From: Flavobacterium hibernum
GTDB taxonomy: Bacteria > Bacteroidota > Bacteroidia > Flavobacteriales > Flavobacteriaceae
Length of the DNA: 33,026 nt
Direction of reading: 5' to 3'
NCBI RefSeq assembly: GCF_000832125.1
Contig: NZ_JPRK01000001.1
Span: 1-33,026 of the forward strand
The translations under genes were made by a program, and so were the position numbers. The notes beneath the pieces were generated by a model. It was not told the origin of the DNA, did not search any database, and worked only from the letters and a program-made list of their open reading frames with translations. Position 1 is the stretch's first letter; each line of letters opens with the position of its first letter. Shown piece after piece: positions 1 through 8,065 of this stretch.

Positions 1-101
1 GAAAATAAATTTTCATTTCTGTTAATCTCACTTGTCAGTATTTCGAAGAGCGTATATCGCTGTTGCGGGTGCAAAAGTAGATCCTTTATTTGCATTTCCA
101 A
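1..101 (-). promoter_or_regulatory. Stable-RNA promoter and leader, reading out of the left edge
   Basis: On the minus strand a -7 element TACTTTTG lies at 79-72, with a -33 TTG at 101-99 and a 19-nt spacer. The -7 element is followed by GCACCCGC, giving the string TTTGCACCCGC (75-65) that is also found at the two tRNA-Lys promoters at 31421 and 32921. The transcribed leader contains GCTCTTCGAAATACTG (about 51-36), which resembles the boxA-like sequence that precedes 16S rRNA in Bacteroidetes. I infer the start of an rRNA or tRNA operon whose genes lie left of the window. No RNA gene body is visible here. Confidence 0.6.
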
Positions 102-770
102 GCCTTTTTCTAAACTATTTTTAATATTTTTTATAAGTAGCTGGCTTGATGCTTCTTACAGCGCTAAGTTTTTTTGACCTTTGTAGGATTTTAGGTTGTT
201 TTGCTGATTTTCGACTATTTTGGACGATTTTGCCATAAAGTCGCTAAGGCACCAAGCGTTGGTTTTGTTTGCTTTGTCTGGATTGGCATGAAACTCAACA
301 AGACACAAAGCTAGATTTTATTCGTGGTTTTGGTTTCGCGCAGAGACGCGAAGACGCTAAGTTTTGATTTTGGAGCGTTTTATTTCTCTTTGTATTACAA
401 CAAGCCTCTTTTGAAAGACACTCCCCTAGCCCCGATAGTAGTGGAAATCCTTTTGTGCCGGCGTTCGGCACAAAAGATTGGAACGGATAGCGGGAGATAG
501 CTCCTAAATAAAATTCCTAATTTTTTCAAATTCCAGATTCCAAAGGCTTCGACTTCGCTCAACCTAACATAGCTATTCCTATTATATAAACTGTCGGAAT
601 CGGGACGTGAAACCTTAGCTTATATATAAAGGAGAACAAAAACCAATACACTCCCTAGAAACCTATCACCAGAATCAATAAACACACTCTTATATATAGT
701 AGTAAAAAATACGTTTGGGGATAATTATAAATATTACTCTTATATATTAGTATAAACATGTATATATATA
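102..770. other. Gene-free, repeat-rich intergenic region
   Basis: No convincing coding frame is present on either strand. The stretch contains several GCTAAG-centred words (about 160-365), a long hairpin repeat (425-506) described separately, and an AT-rich segment from about 620 with two similar copies of a CTCTTATATATAGTA-like word near 687-703 and 737-753. It separates the divergent left-edge stable-RNA promoter from thrS. Confidence 0.6.
425..506. repeat. Dispersed hairpin repeat, copy 1
   Basis: A perfect 11-bp stem, CTTTTGTGCCG (450-460) and CGGCACAAAAG (466-476), with a 5-nt loop, is flanked by CCCGATAG (431-438) and CGGATAGCGGGAG (484-496). CCCG and CGGG could close an outer helix. 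The flanking words recur in reverse orientation at 22419-22504. I recall very similar sequences scattered between genes in many Flavobacterium genomes, but cannot search here. Function unknown. Confidence 0.6.
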
Positions 771-801
771 TTGTATGTATTTTTGTAATGCGTTATATTT
801 G
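771..801 (+). promoter_or_regulatory. Promoter of thrS
   Basis: TTG at 771-773 and TATATTTG at 794-801 are separated by 20 nt, an excellent match to the Bacteroidetes -33/-7 consensus. The thrS ATG lies 20 nt downstream, so the mRNA leader is too short for an attenuator. Confidence 0.75.
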
Positions 802-821
802 CATTCACAAAATTATAAACA

Positions 822-2768
822 ATGATTAAGATTACTTTACCCGACGGGTCGATTAGAGAGTTTGCCTCGGGCGTAACTCCGATGGAGGTTGCTAAGAGCA
901 TTAGTGAAGGATTTGCAAGAAACGTGATTTCCGCATCTTTTAATGGTACAACAATTGAAACCGAAACTCCACTGACGACCGACGGTAGTCTTATTTTATA
1001 TACTTGGAACGATGCAGAAGGTAAAAAAGCTTTTTGGCATTCAACTTCTCACGTAATGGCTCAGGCCCTAGAGGAACTTTTCCCCGGAATTCAACTAACA
1101 CTTGGACCTGCAATTTCAAATGGATTTTATTACGATGTAGATTTTGGTGATCAAAAGATAACTGATGCAGATTTTAAAAAGATCGAAGACCGTGTTCTTG
1201 AAATTTCGAGAGGAAAACATGAATTTAAAATGCGTCCTGTAAGCAAAGCTGAAGCTTTGGAGATGTATAAAGACAACGTTTACAAAACTGAATTGATTTC
1301 AAATCTTGAAGACGGAACTATTACATTTTGTGATCATTCTACTTTTACTGATTTATGTCGTGGTGGACATATTCCAAATACAGGAATTATCAAAGCCATG
1401 AAAATCATGAGTGTTGCGGGAGCTTATTGGAGAGGTGACGAGAAAAACAAACAGTTAACTCGTGTTTATGGAACTTCTTTCCCTAAACAAAAAGACCTAA
1501 CTGAATATCTTGAGCTTCTTGAAGAAGCTAAACGTCGTGATCACCGTAAATTAGGAAAAGAACTTGAACTTTTTGCTTTCTCGCAAAAAGTAGGCCAAGG
1601 CCTTCCTTTATGGCTACCTAAAGGTGCTGCATTAAGAGATCGTCTTGAGCAGTTTTTAAAGAGAGCTCAAAAGAAAGCAGGATACGAACAAGTTGTTACA
1701 CCACATATTGGTCAAAAAGAACTTTATGTTACTTCTGGTCACTATGCAAAATATGGTGCTGATAGTTTTCAACCTATACACACTCCTGCTGAAGGCGAAG
1801 AGTTTTTATTAAAACCAATGAACTGCCCTCACCACTGTGAGATTTACAATGTAAGACCTTGGTCATATAAAGATTTACCTAAGCGTTATGCTGAATTTGG
1901 TACTGTATATAGATATGAGCAATCTGGAGAATTACATGGTTTAACTCGTGTTCGTGGGTTTACTCAGGATGATGCACATATTTTCTGTACTCCGGAGCAA
2001 TTAGATGAAGAGTTTAAAAAAGTAATTGACTTGGTACTTTATGTATTTGGTTCGTTAGGCTTTGAAAACTTTACTGCTCAAATTTCTTTGAGAGATCAGG
2101 AGAACAGAGAAAAATACATTGGTTCTGATGAAAATTGGGAGAAAGCTGAAAATGCAATTATCAATGCTGCAGCAGATAAAGGATTAAACACTGTAGTAGA
2201 ATATGGCGAAGCTGCTTTCTACGGACCAAAACTTGACTTTATGGTTAAGGATGCTTTAGGAAGACAATGGCAACTAGGTACTATTCAAGTTGATTACAAC
2301 TTACCGGAACGTTTTGAATTGACTTATAAAGGTGCTGATAATGAATTACATCGACCTGTTATGATTCACAGAGCTCCTTTTGGATCTATGGAACGTTTTA
2401 TAGCAATTTTACTAGAACACACAGCAGGAAATTTCCCACTTTGGCTGATGCCTGAACAGGCTATAATCTTGTCTTTGAGCGAGAAATACGAAATATATGC
2501 TAAAAAAGTTTTAGATTTGCTAGAAAATCACGAAATTCGCGCCCTAATTGACAACCGAAGTGAAACTATCGGTAAGAAAATTAGAGATGCTGAAATGCAA
2601 AAAATACCGTTTATGCTGATTGTAGGTGAGGAAGAGGAGAAAAACGGAACAATTTCTATTCGTCGTCACGGTCAAGAAGGAAAAGGAAATATTACAGTTA
2701 CAATTGATGAATTTGTCGCTATTGTAAACGAAGAAATAAAAAAGACATTAAAAGTTTTTACAGTTTAA
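822..2768 (+). CDS. thrS: Threonine--tRNA ligase
   Basis: Cytoplasmic class II aminoacyl-tRNA synthetase that charges tRNA-Thr with threonine. The order of domains is: N-terminal TGS domain (about 1-62), threonyl/alanyl editing domain with the HxxxH pair H73/H77 and the C179-x-x-x-H183 motif, class II catalytic core (about 245-545), and C-terminal anticodon-binding domain (about 546-640). The three expected zinc ligands are present: C335 in MNCPHH, H386 in DDAHIFC and H516 in MIHRAPFG. The length of 648 residues is normal for full-length bacterial ThrRS with editing. It heads the thrS-infC-rpmI-rplT cluster, and infC begins only 16 nt after its stop. The ATG is supported by the promoter 20 nt upstream and by the TGS domain starting at residue 1. 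Confidence 0.98.
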   Translation: MIKITLPDGSIREFASGVTPMEVAKSISEGFARNVISASFNGTTIETETPLTTDGSLILYTWNDAEGKKAFWHSTSHVMAQALEELFPGIQLTLGPAISNGFYYDVDFGDQKITDADFKKIEDRVLEISRGKHEFKMRPVSKAEALEMYKDNVYKTELISNLEDGTITFCDHSTFTDLCRGGHIPNTGIIKAMKIMSVAGAYWRGDEKNKQLTRVYGTSFPKQKDLTEYLELLEEAKRRDHRKLGKELELFAFSQKVGQGLPLWLPKGAALRDRLEQFLKRAQKKAGYEQVVTPHIGQKELYVTSGHYAKYGADSFQPIHTPAEGEEFLLKPMNCPHHCEIYNVRPWSYKDLPKRYAEFGTVYRYEQSGELHGLTRVRGFTQDDAHIFCTPEQLDEEFKKVIDLVLYVFGSLGFENFTAQISLRDQENREKYIGSDENWEKAENAIINAAADKGLNTVVEYGEAAFYGPKLDFMVKDALGRQWQLGTIQVDYNLPERFELTYKGADNELHRPVMIHRAPFGSMERFIAILLEHTAGNFPLWLMPEQAIILSLSEKYEIYAKKVLDLLENHEIRALIDNRSETIGKKIRDAEMQKIPFMLIVGEEEEKNGTISIRRHGQEGKGNITVTIDEFVAIVNEEIKKTLKVFTV

Positions 2769-2784
2769 CTTAAATTATAAAGTC

Positions 2785-3342
2785 ATAGCAATAAGAAGCA
2801 ACAGAGGTTACCAACCTCGAGTAGAAAAAAAAGATGCACACAGAATAAATAACAATATTCGTGGTGTACAAGAAGTAAGACTAGTAGGCGAGAACATCGA
2901 ACCAGGTGTATTTAAGCTTGCAGAAGCTTTACGTTTAGCAGACCAATTTGAATTGGATTTGGTTGAAATTTCACCAAACGCTGAACCACCGGTTTGTAAA
3001 ATCATGGATTACAAGAAATTTGTTTACGAACAAAAGAAACGTGATAAGGTTTTAAAGGCTAAGTCTACGCAAGTTGTAGTAAAAGAAATTAGATTTGGTC
3101 CTCAGACTGATGAGCATGATTATGAATTTAAAAGAAAAAATGCAGAGAAGTTCTTGAAAGAAGGCGCTAAATTAAAAGCATTTGTTTTCTTTAAAGGTCG
3201 TTCTATCATCTATAAAGATCAAGGACAAATTTTATTACTACGTTTGGCTACAGATTTAGAAGAGCACGGTAAAGTTGAAGCTATGCCCGTTTTAGAAGGA
3301 AAGAGAATGATTATGTTCATTGCTCCGAAGAAAAAGAAATAG
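2785..3342 (+). CDS. infC: Translation initiation factor IF-3, predicted AUA start
   Basis: Binds the 30S subunit, monitors initiator-tRNA and start-codon selection, and prevents premature subunit joining. The first ATG or TTG in frame (TTG at 2953) would remove most of the conserved N-terminal domain. The frame stays open upstream and encodes clear IF-3 sequence, including [20 protein letters not shown] and [11 protein letters not shown]. No ATG, GTG or TTG exists in frame between the thrS stop and this conserved block. The best start is ATA at 2785, giving an N-terminus (M)[10 protein letters not shown] and 185 residues, a normal IF-3 length. The C-terminal domain runs from about residue 90 to the lysine-rich end. 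Rare start codons on infC are known from E. coli (AUU), where they allow autoregulation. ATA at 2791 is an alternative. Confidence 0.9.
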   Translation: MAIRSNRGYQPRVEKKDAHRINNNIRGVQEVRLVGENIEPGVFKLAEALRLADQFELDLVEISPNAEPPVCKIMDYKKFVYEQKKRDKVLKAKSTQVVVKEIRFGPQTDEHDYEFKRKNAEKFLKEGAKLKAFVFFKGRSIIYKDQGQILLLRLATDLEEHGKVEAMPVLEGKRMIMFIAPKKKK

Positions 3343-3445
3343 TGTTCAGTTTGCAGTTTCAGTATACAGTTTTACAACAAACCTGAAACTTTAAACTTGA
3401 AACAAAAATATAAGTAAGTAAGAATAAATTAAAACACTAGGAAAA

Positions 3446-3643
3446 ATGCCTAAAATGAAAACAAAATCTAGCGCCAAGAAACGTTTCAAAGTTACTGGTT
3501 CTGGAAAGATTAAAAGAAAGCATGCTTTTAAAAGTCACATCTTGACTAAAAAATCTAAAAAACGTAAATTAGCTTTGACTCACTCAGCGCTAGTTCACTC
3601 TACAGATATGAAAAGCATCAAACAACAATTAAGAATTATCTAA
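3446..3643 (+). CDS. rpmI: 50S ribosomal protein L35
   Basis: Small, highly basic 65-residue protein of the large ribosomal subunit. It begins [15 protein letters not shown] and has the family's [19 protein letters not shown] block, so both length and composition are typical. It lies between infC and rplT, the conserved bacterial order. The 103-nt gap before it holds short CAGTTT and GAAACTT words rather than a recognisable promoter, so cotranscription with infC is likely. Confidence 0.97.
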   Translation: MPKMKTKSSAKKRFKVTGSGKIKRKHAFKSHILTKKSKKRKLALTHSALVHSTDMKSIKQQLRII

Positions 3644-3745
3644 TAATTCTTTAGGTTAAAAAATCATTTAAAATAACCTTGGAGTATGGCTTTTAAGTTC
3701 CTTTGATTTAATTCAGGACGCCTGCTACAAAAACACATTAAAATT

Positions 3746-4090
3746 ATGCCAAGAGCAGTAAATTCAGTTGCTAAAAGAGCAAGAAGAAAAAAAATAATGA
3801 AGCAAGCCAAAGGTTTCTTTGGTAGACGTAAAAACGTTTGGACAGTTGCTAAGAATGCAGTAGAGAAAGCAATGTGCTACGCTTACCGCGATAGAAAACA
3901 AAACAAAAGAAATTTCCGTGCTTTATGGATTCAACGTATCAACGCTGGAGCTAGATTGGAAGGAATGTCTTATTCTCAATTCATGGGGAAAGTAAAAGCT
4001 AATGGAATCGAATTGAACCGTAAAGTTCTTGCAGATTTAGCTATGAACCACCCTGAAGCTTTCAAAGCAATACTTAATAAAGTAAAATAA
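3746..4090 (+). CDS. rplT: 50S ribosomal protein L20
   Basis: L20 binds 23S rRNA early in 50S assembly. The 114-residue length and the motifs [27 protein letters not shown] and [14 protein letters not shown] are diagnostic. In other bacteria L20 represses its own operon through an rRNA-like structure in the mRNA. The 102-nt gap between rpmI and this gene could hold such a site, but I see no convincing structure in it. It is the last gene of the translation cluster and is followed by a strong terminator. Confidence 0.97.
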   Translation: MPRAVNSVAKRARRKKIMKQAKGFFGRRKNVWTVAKNAVEKAMCYAYRDRKQNKRNFRALWIQRINAGARLEGMSYSQFMGKVKANGIELNRKVLADLAMNHPEAFKAILNKVK

Positions 4091-4130
4091 ACGTTTTATA
4101 AACTCAATTTAGATTACTTACTTATCATAG

Positions 4131-4159
4131 AAAAACCCAGTCGAAAGATTGGGTTTTTT
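4131..4159 (+). terminator. Rho-independent terminator of the thrS-rplT cluster
   Basis: AAAAACCCAGTC and GATTGGGTTTTT enclose a GAAA tetraloop (stem with one G-T wobble), followed by a U-rich run. The A-rich 5' arm means it could also work in reverse, although no opposing gene needs it. Confidence 0.9.
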
Positions 4160-4221
4160 ATTACATAAAAACTAACAAATCTCCTTTCGCAAAATAATAT
4201 AGAAAAGAATAACTTTATAAT

Positions 4222-5034
4222 ATGAAAAAACCTCTAACTATTGTACTTATAATTTACAGCTTTATTATCCAAGCACAACAACAGCTTGATAAAAATGTTG
4301 TAAACACAATAATTGGAGAAGTTGATAAACGAGATTCAAATTGTCTCACGGAAATCGAAAGGGCAAAAAATGATTTCAAATCTAAAGAAACATATTATTA
4401 CATAGAACCCGAAGGTTATCTGAATATGAATACCTATAGATCTCATTCATTTTTACAAGAACTACTTCAAAAAAGAAGAATTGATTTTTCACACTCACAG
4501 GAGTTAGAACTATCGTCTTTCTGGAATGAAAGCAATGACCAACGTTATCAATTAAAGACCAACTGTTATTGCAAGGCATCTAACGAATTACTAAACAGAA
4601 AATACGGAATTAATTTTATAGAAAAAACAGAAAAAATGGCAGACAGCCTCTATGTTATTAGTAGACTAAATGAGGTTTTCAATTATCCTGATGATGTTGA
4701 TGACTATTACATAATTTACCCTAAGGCTAAAGATTTTCTAAATCAAAAAATTGAAATTCAGAAAGACTTTTTTACAAAATTTAAATTTCCAAATACTTTC
4801 ATTCATAGTCCAAATAAAGATAATTTTCTAATTAAAACAGATTTTGTTATTCAAAGAAACTCTAAAATTTCATGCCTCAATATTGAAGTTGAATTTAAAA
4901 ATCCTCAAAATCAAAAATTTAAGGACGATATTATTCTTCAAATTAAAAAGTTTATTGAAAACGCAAACTGGAAAGCCGCCATGTCAAGCGGAGTTGCCGT
5001 GGATTGCAGATTTAAAATGATTTTTACTAATTAA
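4222..5034 (+). CDS. Uncharacterised exported protein with TonB-C-like C-terminus
   Basis: 270 residues with an N-terminal signal peptide (about 1-19, ending IIQAQ). I do not recognise a named family. It is clearly related to the protein at 31840-32628: VDKRDSNCL (34-42) matches VDSRDLLCL there, and NCYCKASNELLNRKYGINF (114-132) matches GCYGAFMDEVIEKKFGVGF without gaps, followed by a shared K-A-D/E-x-L stretch. The last 70 residues (about 201-268), with alternating hydrophobic strands, an IKKFIENANWKAAMSSG segment and a final VDCRFKMIF strand, resemble the C-terminal domain of TonB. There is no proline-rich linker and no retained transmembrane anchor, so it is not an ordinary TonB. Probably periplasmic or outer-membrane associated. 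No close operon partner. Confidence 0.8.
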   Translation: MKKPLTIVLIIYSFIIQAQQQLDKNVVNTIIGEVDKRDSNCLTEIERAKNDFKSKETYYYIEPEGYLNMNTYRSHSFLQELLQKRRIDFSHSQELELSSFWNESNDQRYQLKTNCYCKASNELLNRKYGINFIEKTEKMADSLYVISRLNEVFNYPDDVDDYYIIYPKAKDFLNQKIEIQKDFFTKFKFPNTFIHSPNKDNFLIKTDFVIQRNSKISCLNIEVEFKNPQNQKFKDDIILQIKKFIENANWKAAMSSGVAVDCRFKMIFTN

Positions 5035-5075
5035 GTCACATCTCATACTATCTGCAAAATCCTGAATTTTAAACC

Positions 5076-5083
5076 TATATTTG
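5076..5083 (+). promoter_or_regulatory. -7 element before the Crp/Fnr-type gene
   Basis: TATATTTG, a perfect TAnnTTTG match, lies 21 nt before the ATG at 5105. No clear -33 TTG is visible. It overlaps a potential TTG start at 5081 and so rules that start out. Confidence 0.55.
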
Positions 5084-5104
5084 TACTTCACCAAATTCTT
5101 CTCA

Positions 5105-5680
5105 ATGTACGAAGCCCTTGTTCATCATATTGAAAAATTCATAACACTAGAGCCTTCAGATATTGATACTTTAGAATCTTGCCTGCATATTTCAAATATT
5201 AAAAAAAAAGAGCATGTTTTAAAAGAAGGTCAGTTTTGCAACACGATGTACTTTATTACTAAGGGTTGCATGAGACAGTACATCATTAATACTAAGGGCA
5301 CTGAACAGACGCTTCAATTTGGAATTGAAAATTGGTGGATTACTGATTACTTGAGTTATCATAATCATATTCCGTCTCATTTCTATATTCAGGCAATCGA
5401 AAACTCAGAAGTTATTGCTATCGAAAAACCAGTTCTCGAATCTTTATTAATTCAGATCCCAAAACTGGAACGGTATTTTAGAATAGTCGCGCAAAAATCA
5501 TTTGGTGCTGCACAAATGCGCATCAAATTTTTATTTACTATGTCGGCAGAAGAAAGGTATCACCATTTTAATAATCTGAATCCAGAATTTGTTCAACGCA
5601 TTCCGCAATATATGCTTGCTTCCTATTTAGATTTTTCTGCTGAATTTATGAGCAAAATTAGAGCGGGAAAAATTTCTTGA
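5105..5680 (+). CDS. Crp/Fnr family transcriptional regulator
   Basis: 191 residues. The N-terminal two thirds is a cyclic-nucleotide-binding-like beta-barrel, recognisable by the GQFCNTMYFITKGCMRQY and EQTLQFGIENWW segments. The C-terminus has a winged-helix DNA-binding region ending RIPQYMLASYLDFSAEFMSKIRAGK, typical of the Bacteroidetes branch of this family. Effector-binding residues of true Crp are not conserved, so the ligand is unknown. The frame is open from a TTG at 5081, but that codon sits in the promoter -7 element, so ATG 5105 is chosen. The next gene, an AhpD-like protein 66 nt downstream on the same strand, is the likely partner or target. Small regulators of this type beside carboxymuconolactone-decarboxylase-like genes are common in the phylum. 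Confidence 0.88.
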   Translation: MYEALVHHIEKFITLEPSDIDTLESCLHISNIKKKEHVLKEGQFCNTMYFITKGCMRQYIINTKGTEQTLQFGIENWWITDYLSYHNHIPSHFYIQAIENSEVIAIEKPVLESLLIQIPKLERYFRIVAQKSFGAAQMRIKFLFTMSAEERYHHFNNLNPEFVQRIPQYMLASYLDFSAEFMSKIRAGKIS

Positions 5681-5746
5681 AGTAGTTCAAGTTTTTTAAA
5701 GAGTATGAATATGATCTTTGTATCAAACTTTTAAAGAACATATAAA

Positions 5747-6181
5747 ATGAAACCAAGAATCGTTATTCCAACAGTTGCTCCAGAAGCATATCAAGCTTTA
5801 ATGAATTTAGAAAAATACATTTCTACAACTTCACTTACTCCTACGCATAAAGAATTAATTAAAATTAGAGCATCACAAATAAATGGCTGCGCCTTTTGTG
5901 TTAACATGCATACTGCTGATGCAAGAAAGCAAGGTGAAACTGAGCAACGCATTTACTTAATAAGTGTATGGCGTGAAGCGGATGTTTTTACAGAAGAAGA
6001 AAAAGCAATTTTAGCTTTGACTGAACAAGTTACTATGATTAGCAATCACGTTTCTGATGATACTTATCAAAAAGCGGCTTCTTTGTTTAGTGATAAATAT
6101 CTTGCTGAAATAATCTTACTAATCATCACCATTAACTCTTGGAACAGACTCGCTATTACAACAGGATTGAGAGCGGTATAA
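5747..6181 (+). CDS. Carboxymuconolactone decarboxylase / AhpD-like protein
   Basis: 144 residues with the alkylhydroperoxidase core E36-(11)-C48-x-x-C51-x-x-x-H55 (INGCAFCVNMH). The two cysteines and the histidine form the redox centre in AhpD-like proteins, which reduce peroxides or related substrates. The protein belongs to the single-domain YfdC/PA0269-like group, mostly of unknown substrate. It is cytoplasmic with no signal peptide. It follows the Crp/Fnr-type regulator on the same strand, which suggests a small stress-response module. A hairpin at 6209-6246 follows the stop codon. Confidence 0.9.
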   Translation: MKPRIVIPTVAPEAYQALMNLEKYISTTSLTPTHKELIKIRASQINGCAFCVNMHTADARKQGETEQRIYLISVWREADVFTEEEKAILALTEQVTMISNHVSDDTYQKAASLFSDKYLAEIILLIITINSWNRLAITTGLRAV

Positions 6182-6208
6182 TTTTACAAAGATTAACTTT
6201 ACAAAAAG

Positions 6209-6246
6209 TACGGACAAAACCATAAACATAATTGGTTTTGCCCGTA
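6209..6246 (+). terminator. Possible terminator hairpin
   Basis: TACGGACAAAACCA (6209-6222) pairs with TGGTTTTGCCCGTA (6233-6246) with one mismatch and a 10-nt loop. No strong U-run follows, so termination is plausible but not certain. Confidence 0.5.
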
Positions 6247-6331
6247 TCTATTTAAAAATCACAGGAATAAATCAAATTAATAATTAAACAAAATACCGTA
6301 TTTATACTCTTTTTTAAGAACTTAAATTCTT

Positions 6332-6339
6332 TATTTTTG
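6332..6339 (+). promoter_or_regulatory. -7 element immediately before the first TPR kinase
   Basis: TATTTTTG matches TAnnTTTG and ends only 4 nt before the ATG at 6344. If it is used, the transcript would begin at or very near the start codon. No good -33 TTG is visible. Confidence 0.4.
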
Positions 6340-6343
6340 GCGC

Positions 6344-8065
6344 ATGATACCAAAAAGAATTTCCCTATCTCTATATATAATTTTAACTCTTTTACTTGTT
6401 CTTTCCTGTCAAAAAAAAGCCTCATTTACAACAAAACCGATAGATACAAAGGCTAAGGTTAAAAAATTAATTATCATCGCAGATCGATTCTATGACAATA
6501 AAGAATTTGATAGTGCATTTTTTTACTATAACAAAGCAAAAATAATTTGCGATCCGATATCTGATTCTGAAAACTATGTTAGTACACTAAACGACATGGC
6601 AGATATCCAACAAAATCAGGAAGATTATATTGGCAGCGAAACTACAGCTACTGGAGCTCTGCCCTATTTAAAGTATATAAAGAAACCTAAACACGTTTGG
6701 AATACTTATGTAATATTAGGAACTAATTATCTAAATACTTCAGATTTAAAAAATGCTTTATTATACTACTATAAAGCGCTAAATCTAAATACAAGCGAAT
6801 GGCGCAAACTTGCGGCCAAAAACAATATTGCTGTTGTTTTAATGGAAGAGAAGAAGTATGATGAGGCATTGCAAATCTTGCTTCCTTTGCTTACTGAAAA
6901 AAGTGTACTCGAAATTCCAGAAAATTATGCCAAAACACTAGACAATATAGGTTTTTGTTATTCGAAAACAGGAAACCCTAGTGCGCTTAAATATTTTGGA
7001 AAAGCATTAAAAATTAAATCCGAAACGAATAATCATGGAGATATAGGCATTACTTATATTAATTTAGCTAAACATTATCAGGACAAAAATCCAAATTTAA
7101 GCAAAAAATATGCTGCCCTAAGCTACCAAAAATTCAGCCTTGCCAATCATCCTCAGGACAGAATGTCTTCATTAGAATTAATAATCAAATCAACATCGGG
7201 CCATGAATTGAAAAAGTACTCCACTTTGTACGTTAATTTAGTCGATAGTATTTTTGAAGTAAGGCAGAAAGCAAAAAATCAGTTTGCACGAATTAAGTAC
7301 GATTCTAAAATAGAGAAAGACGAAAATCTAAAACTTAAAACGCATAAAGCAGAAAATGAACTGCAACTTGAAAGACAAAAAAACCGAAACATTGTTTCGT
7401 ATATTGTCATTGCATTAAGCCTAAGTTTACTACTGGTTCTTTATTTCTACCTAACCTCGAGGGGGAAAAAAGAAAAAATTGAAGCAACCTATAAAAGCGA
7501 AACTCGAATTGCAAAAAAGCTTCATGATGAGCTTGCTAACGATATTTATCATACGATGGCTTTTGCAGAAAACAAAAATCTAGCTTTGGATGAAAATAGA
7601 GAACAATTATTGAATAATCTAGATGCAATATACTCTCGAACCAGAGATATCTCGAAAGAAAACAATCCTATTATTACGAATGAAAATTATCTTCTTTATT
7701 TAAAAGAAATGATTTCTGGTTTTACTACTCCAAATACCAACATTGTTTTAACTGGTTTGGATTCTATTTCCTGGTGTAAAATTGACAGAAATAAAAAGAT
7801 AACCCTTTATAGGGTTATACAGGAACTGCTTGTAAACATGAAAAAGCATAGTAACGCTACTTTAGTTGGCATAACTTTTAAAACAACTGACAAAAACATT
7901 CTTATTAACTATACTGATAACGGAATAGGTGCAAACCTACATGACATAAATTTTAAAAACGGATTGCACAATGTAGAAAGTAGAATTCTAAATATAGAAG
8001 GTGAAATTGATATTGATTCATCGCCTGAAAAAGGGTTTAAAGTTTATTTAAATTTCCCTATATAA
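6344..8065 (+). CDS. TPR sensor histidine kinase, lipoprotein-type N-terminus
   Basis: 573 residues. A hydrophobic N-terminus ends in a lipobox (LVLSC, lipidated C22 predicted). Tetratricopeptide-like repeats follow from about 36 to 300, a coiled segment about 305-348, one membrane helix about 350-370, and a cytoplasmic kinase. The phosphoacceptor is H394 in RIAKKLHDELAND. The ATPase domain has E494 and N498 in the N box (VIQELLVNMKKHS), DNGIG (526-530) and GLHNVESR (540-547), all intact, plus a glycine in EKGF near the end. The TPR part presumably senses a periplasmic ligand or protein. It overlaps the next gene by one base (TAATG) and shares its whole architecture, so the two arose by tandem duplication. 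The response regulator at 9851 is the probable target. Confidence 0.92.
   Translation: MIPKRISLSLYIILTLLLVLSCQKKASFTTKPIDTKAKVKKLIIIADRFYDNKEFDSAFFYYNKAKIICDPISDSENYVSTLNDMADIQQNQEDYIGSETTATGALPYLKYIKKPKHVWNTYVILGTNYLNTSDLKNALLYYYKALNLNTSEWRKLAAKNNIAVVLMEEKKYDEALQILLPLLTEKSVLEIPENYAKTLDNIGFCYSKTGNPSALKYFGKALKIKSETNNHGDIGITYINLAKHYQDKNPNLSKKYAALSYQKFSLANHPQDRMSSLELIIKSTSGHELKKYSTLYVNLVDSIFEVRQKAKNQFARIKYDSKIEKDENLKLKTHKAENELQLERQKNRNIVSYIVIALSLSLLLVLYFYLTSRGKKEKIEATYKSETRIAKKLHDELANDIYHTMAFAENKNLALDENREQLLNNLDAIYSRTRDISKENNPIITNENYLLYLKEMISGFTTPNTNIVLTGLDSISWCKIDRNKKITLYRVIQELLVNMKKHSNATLVGITFKTTDKNILINYTDNGIGANLHDINFKNGLHNVESRILNIEGEIDIDSSPEKGFKVYLNFPI

Noticed and set aside
710..717. TACGTTTG as an extra thrS promoter
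   Set aside because: Matches the -7 pattern, but there is no -33 TTG at the right distance and a far better promoter lies at 771-801.
2808..3005. 65-codon minus-strand ORF opposite infC
   Set aside because: Fully inside the conserved infC 5' region, with no homology-like features; a shadow frame.
2953..3342. infC beginning at TTG 2953
   Set aside because: Would delete the conserved N-terminal domain, which is clearly encoded upstream in the same frame.
5081..5104. TTG start extending the Crp/Fnr-type gene
   Set aside because: The codon lies inside the -7 promoter element TATATTTG; ATG 5105 fits the family.
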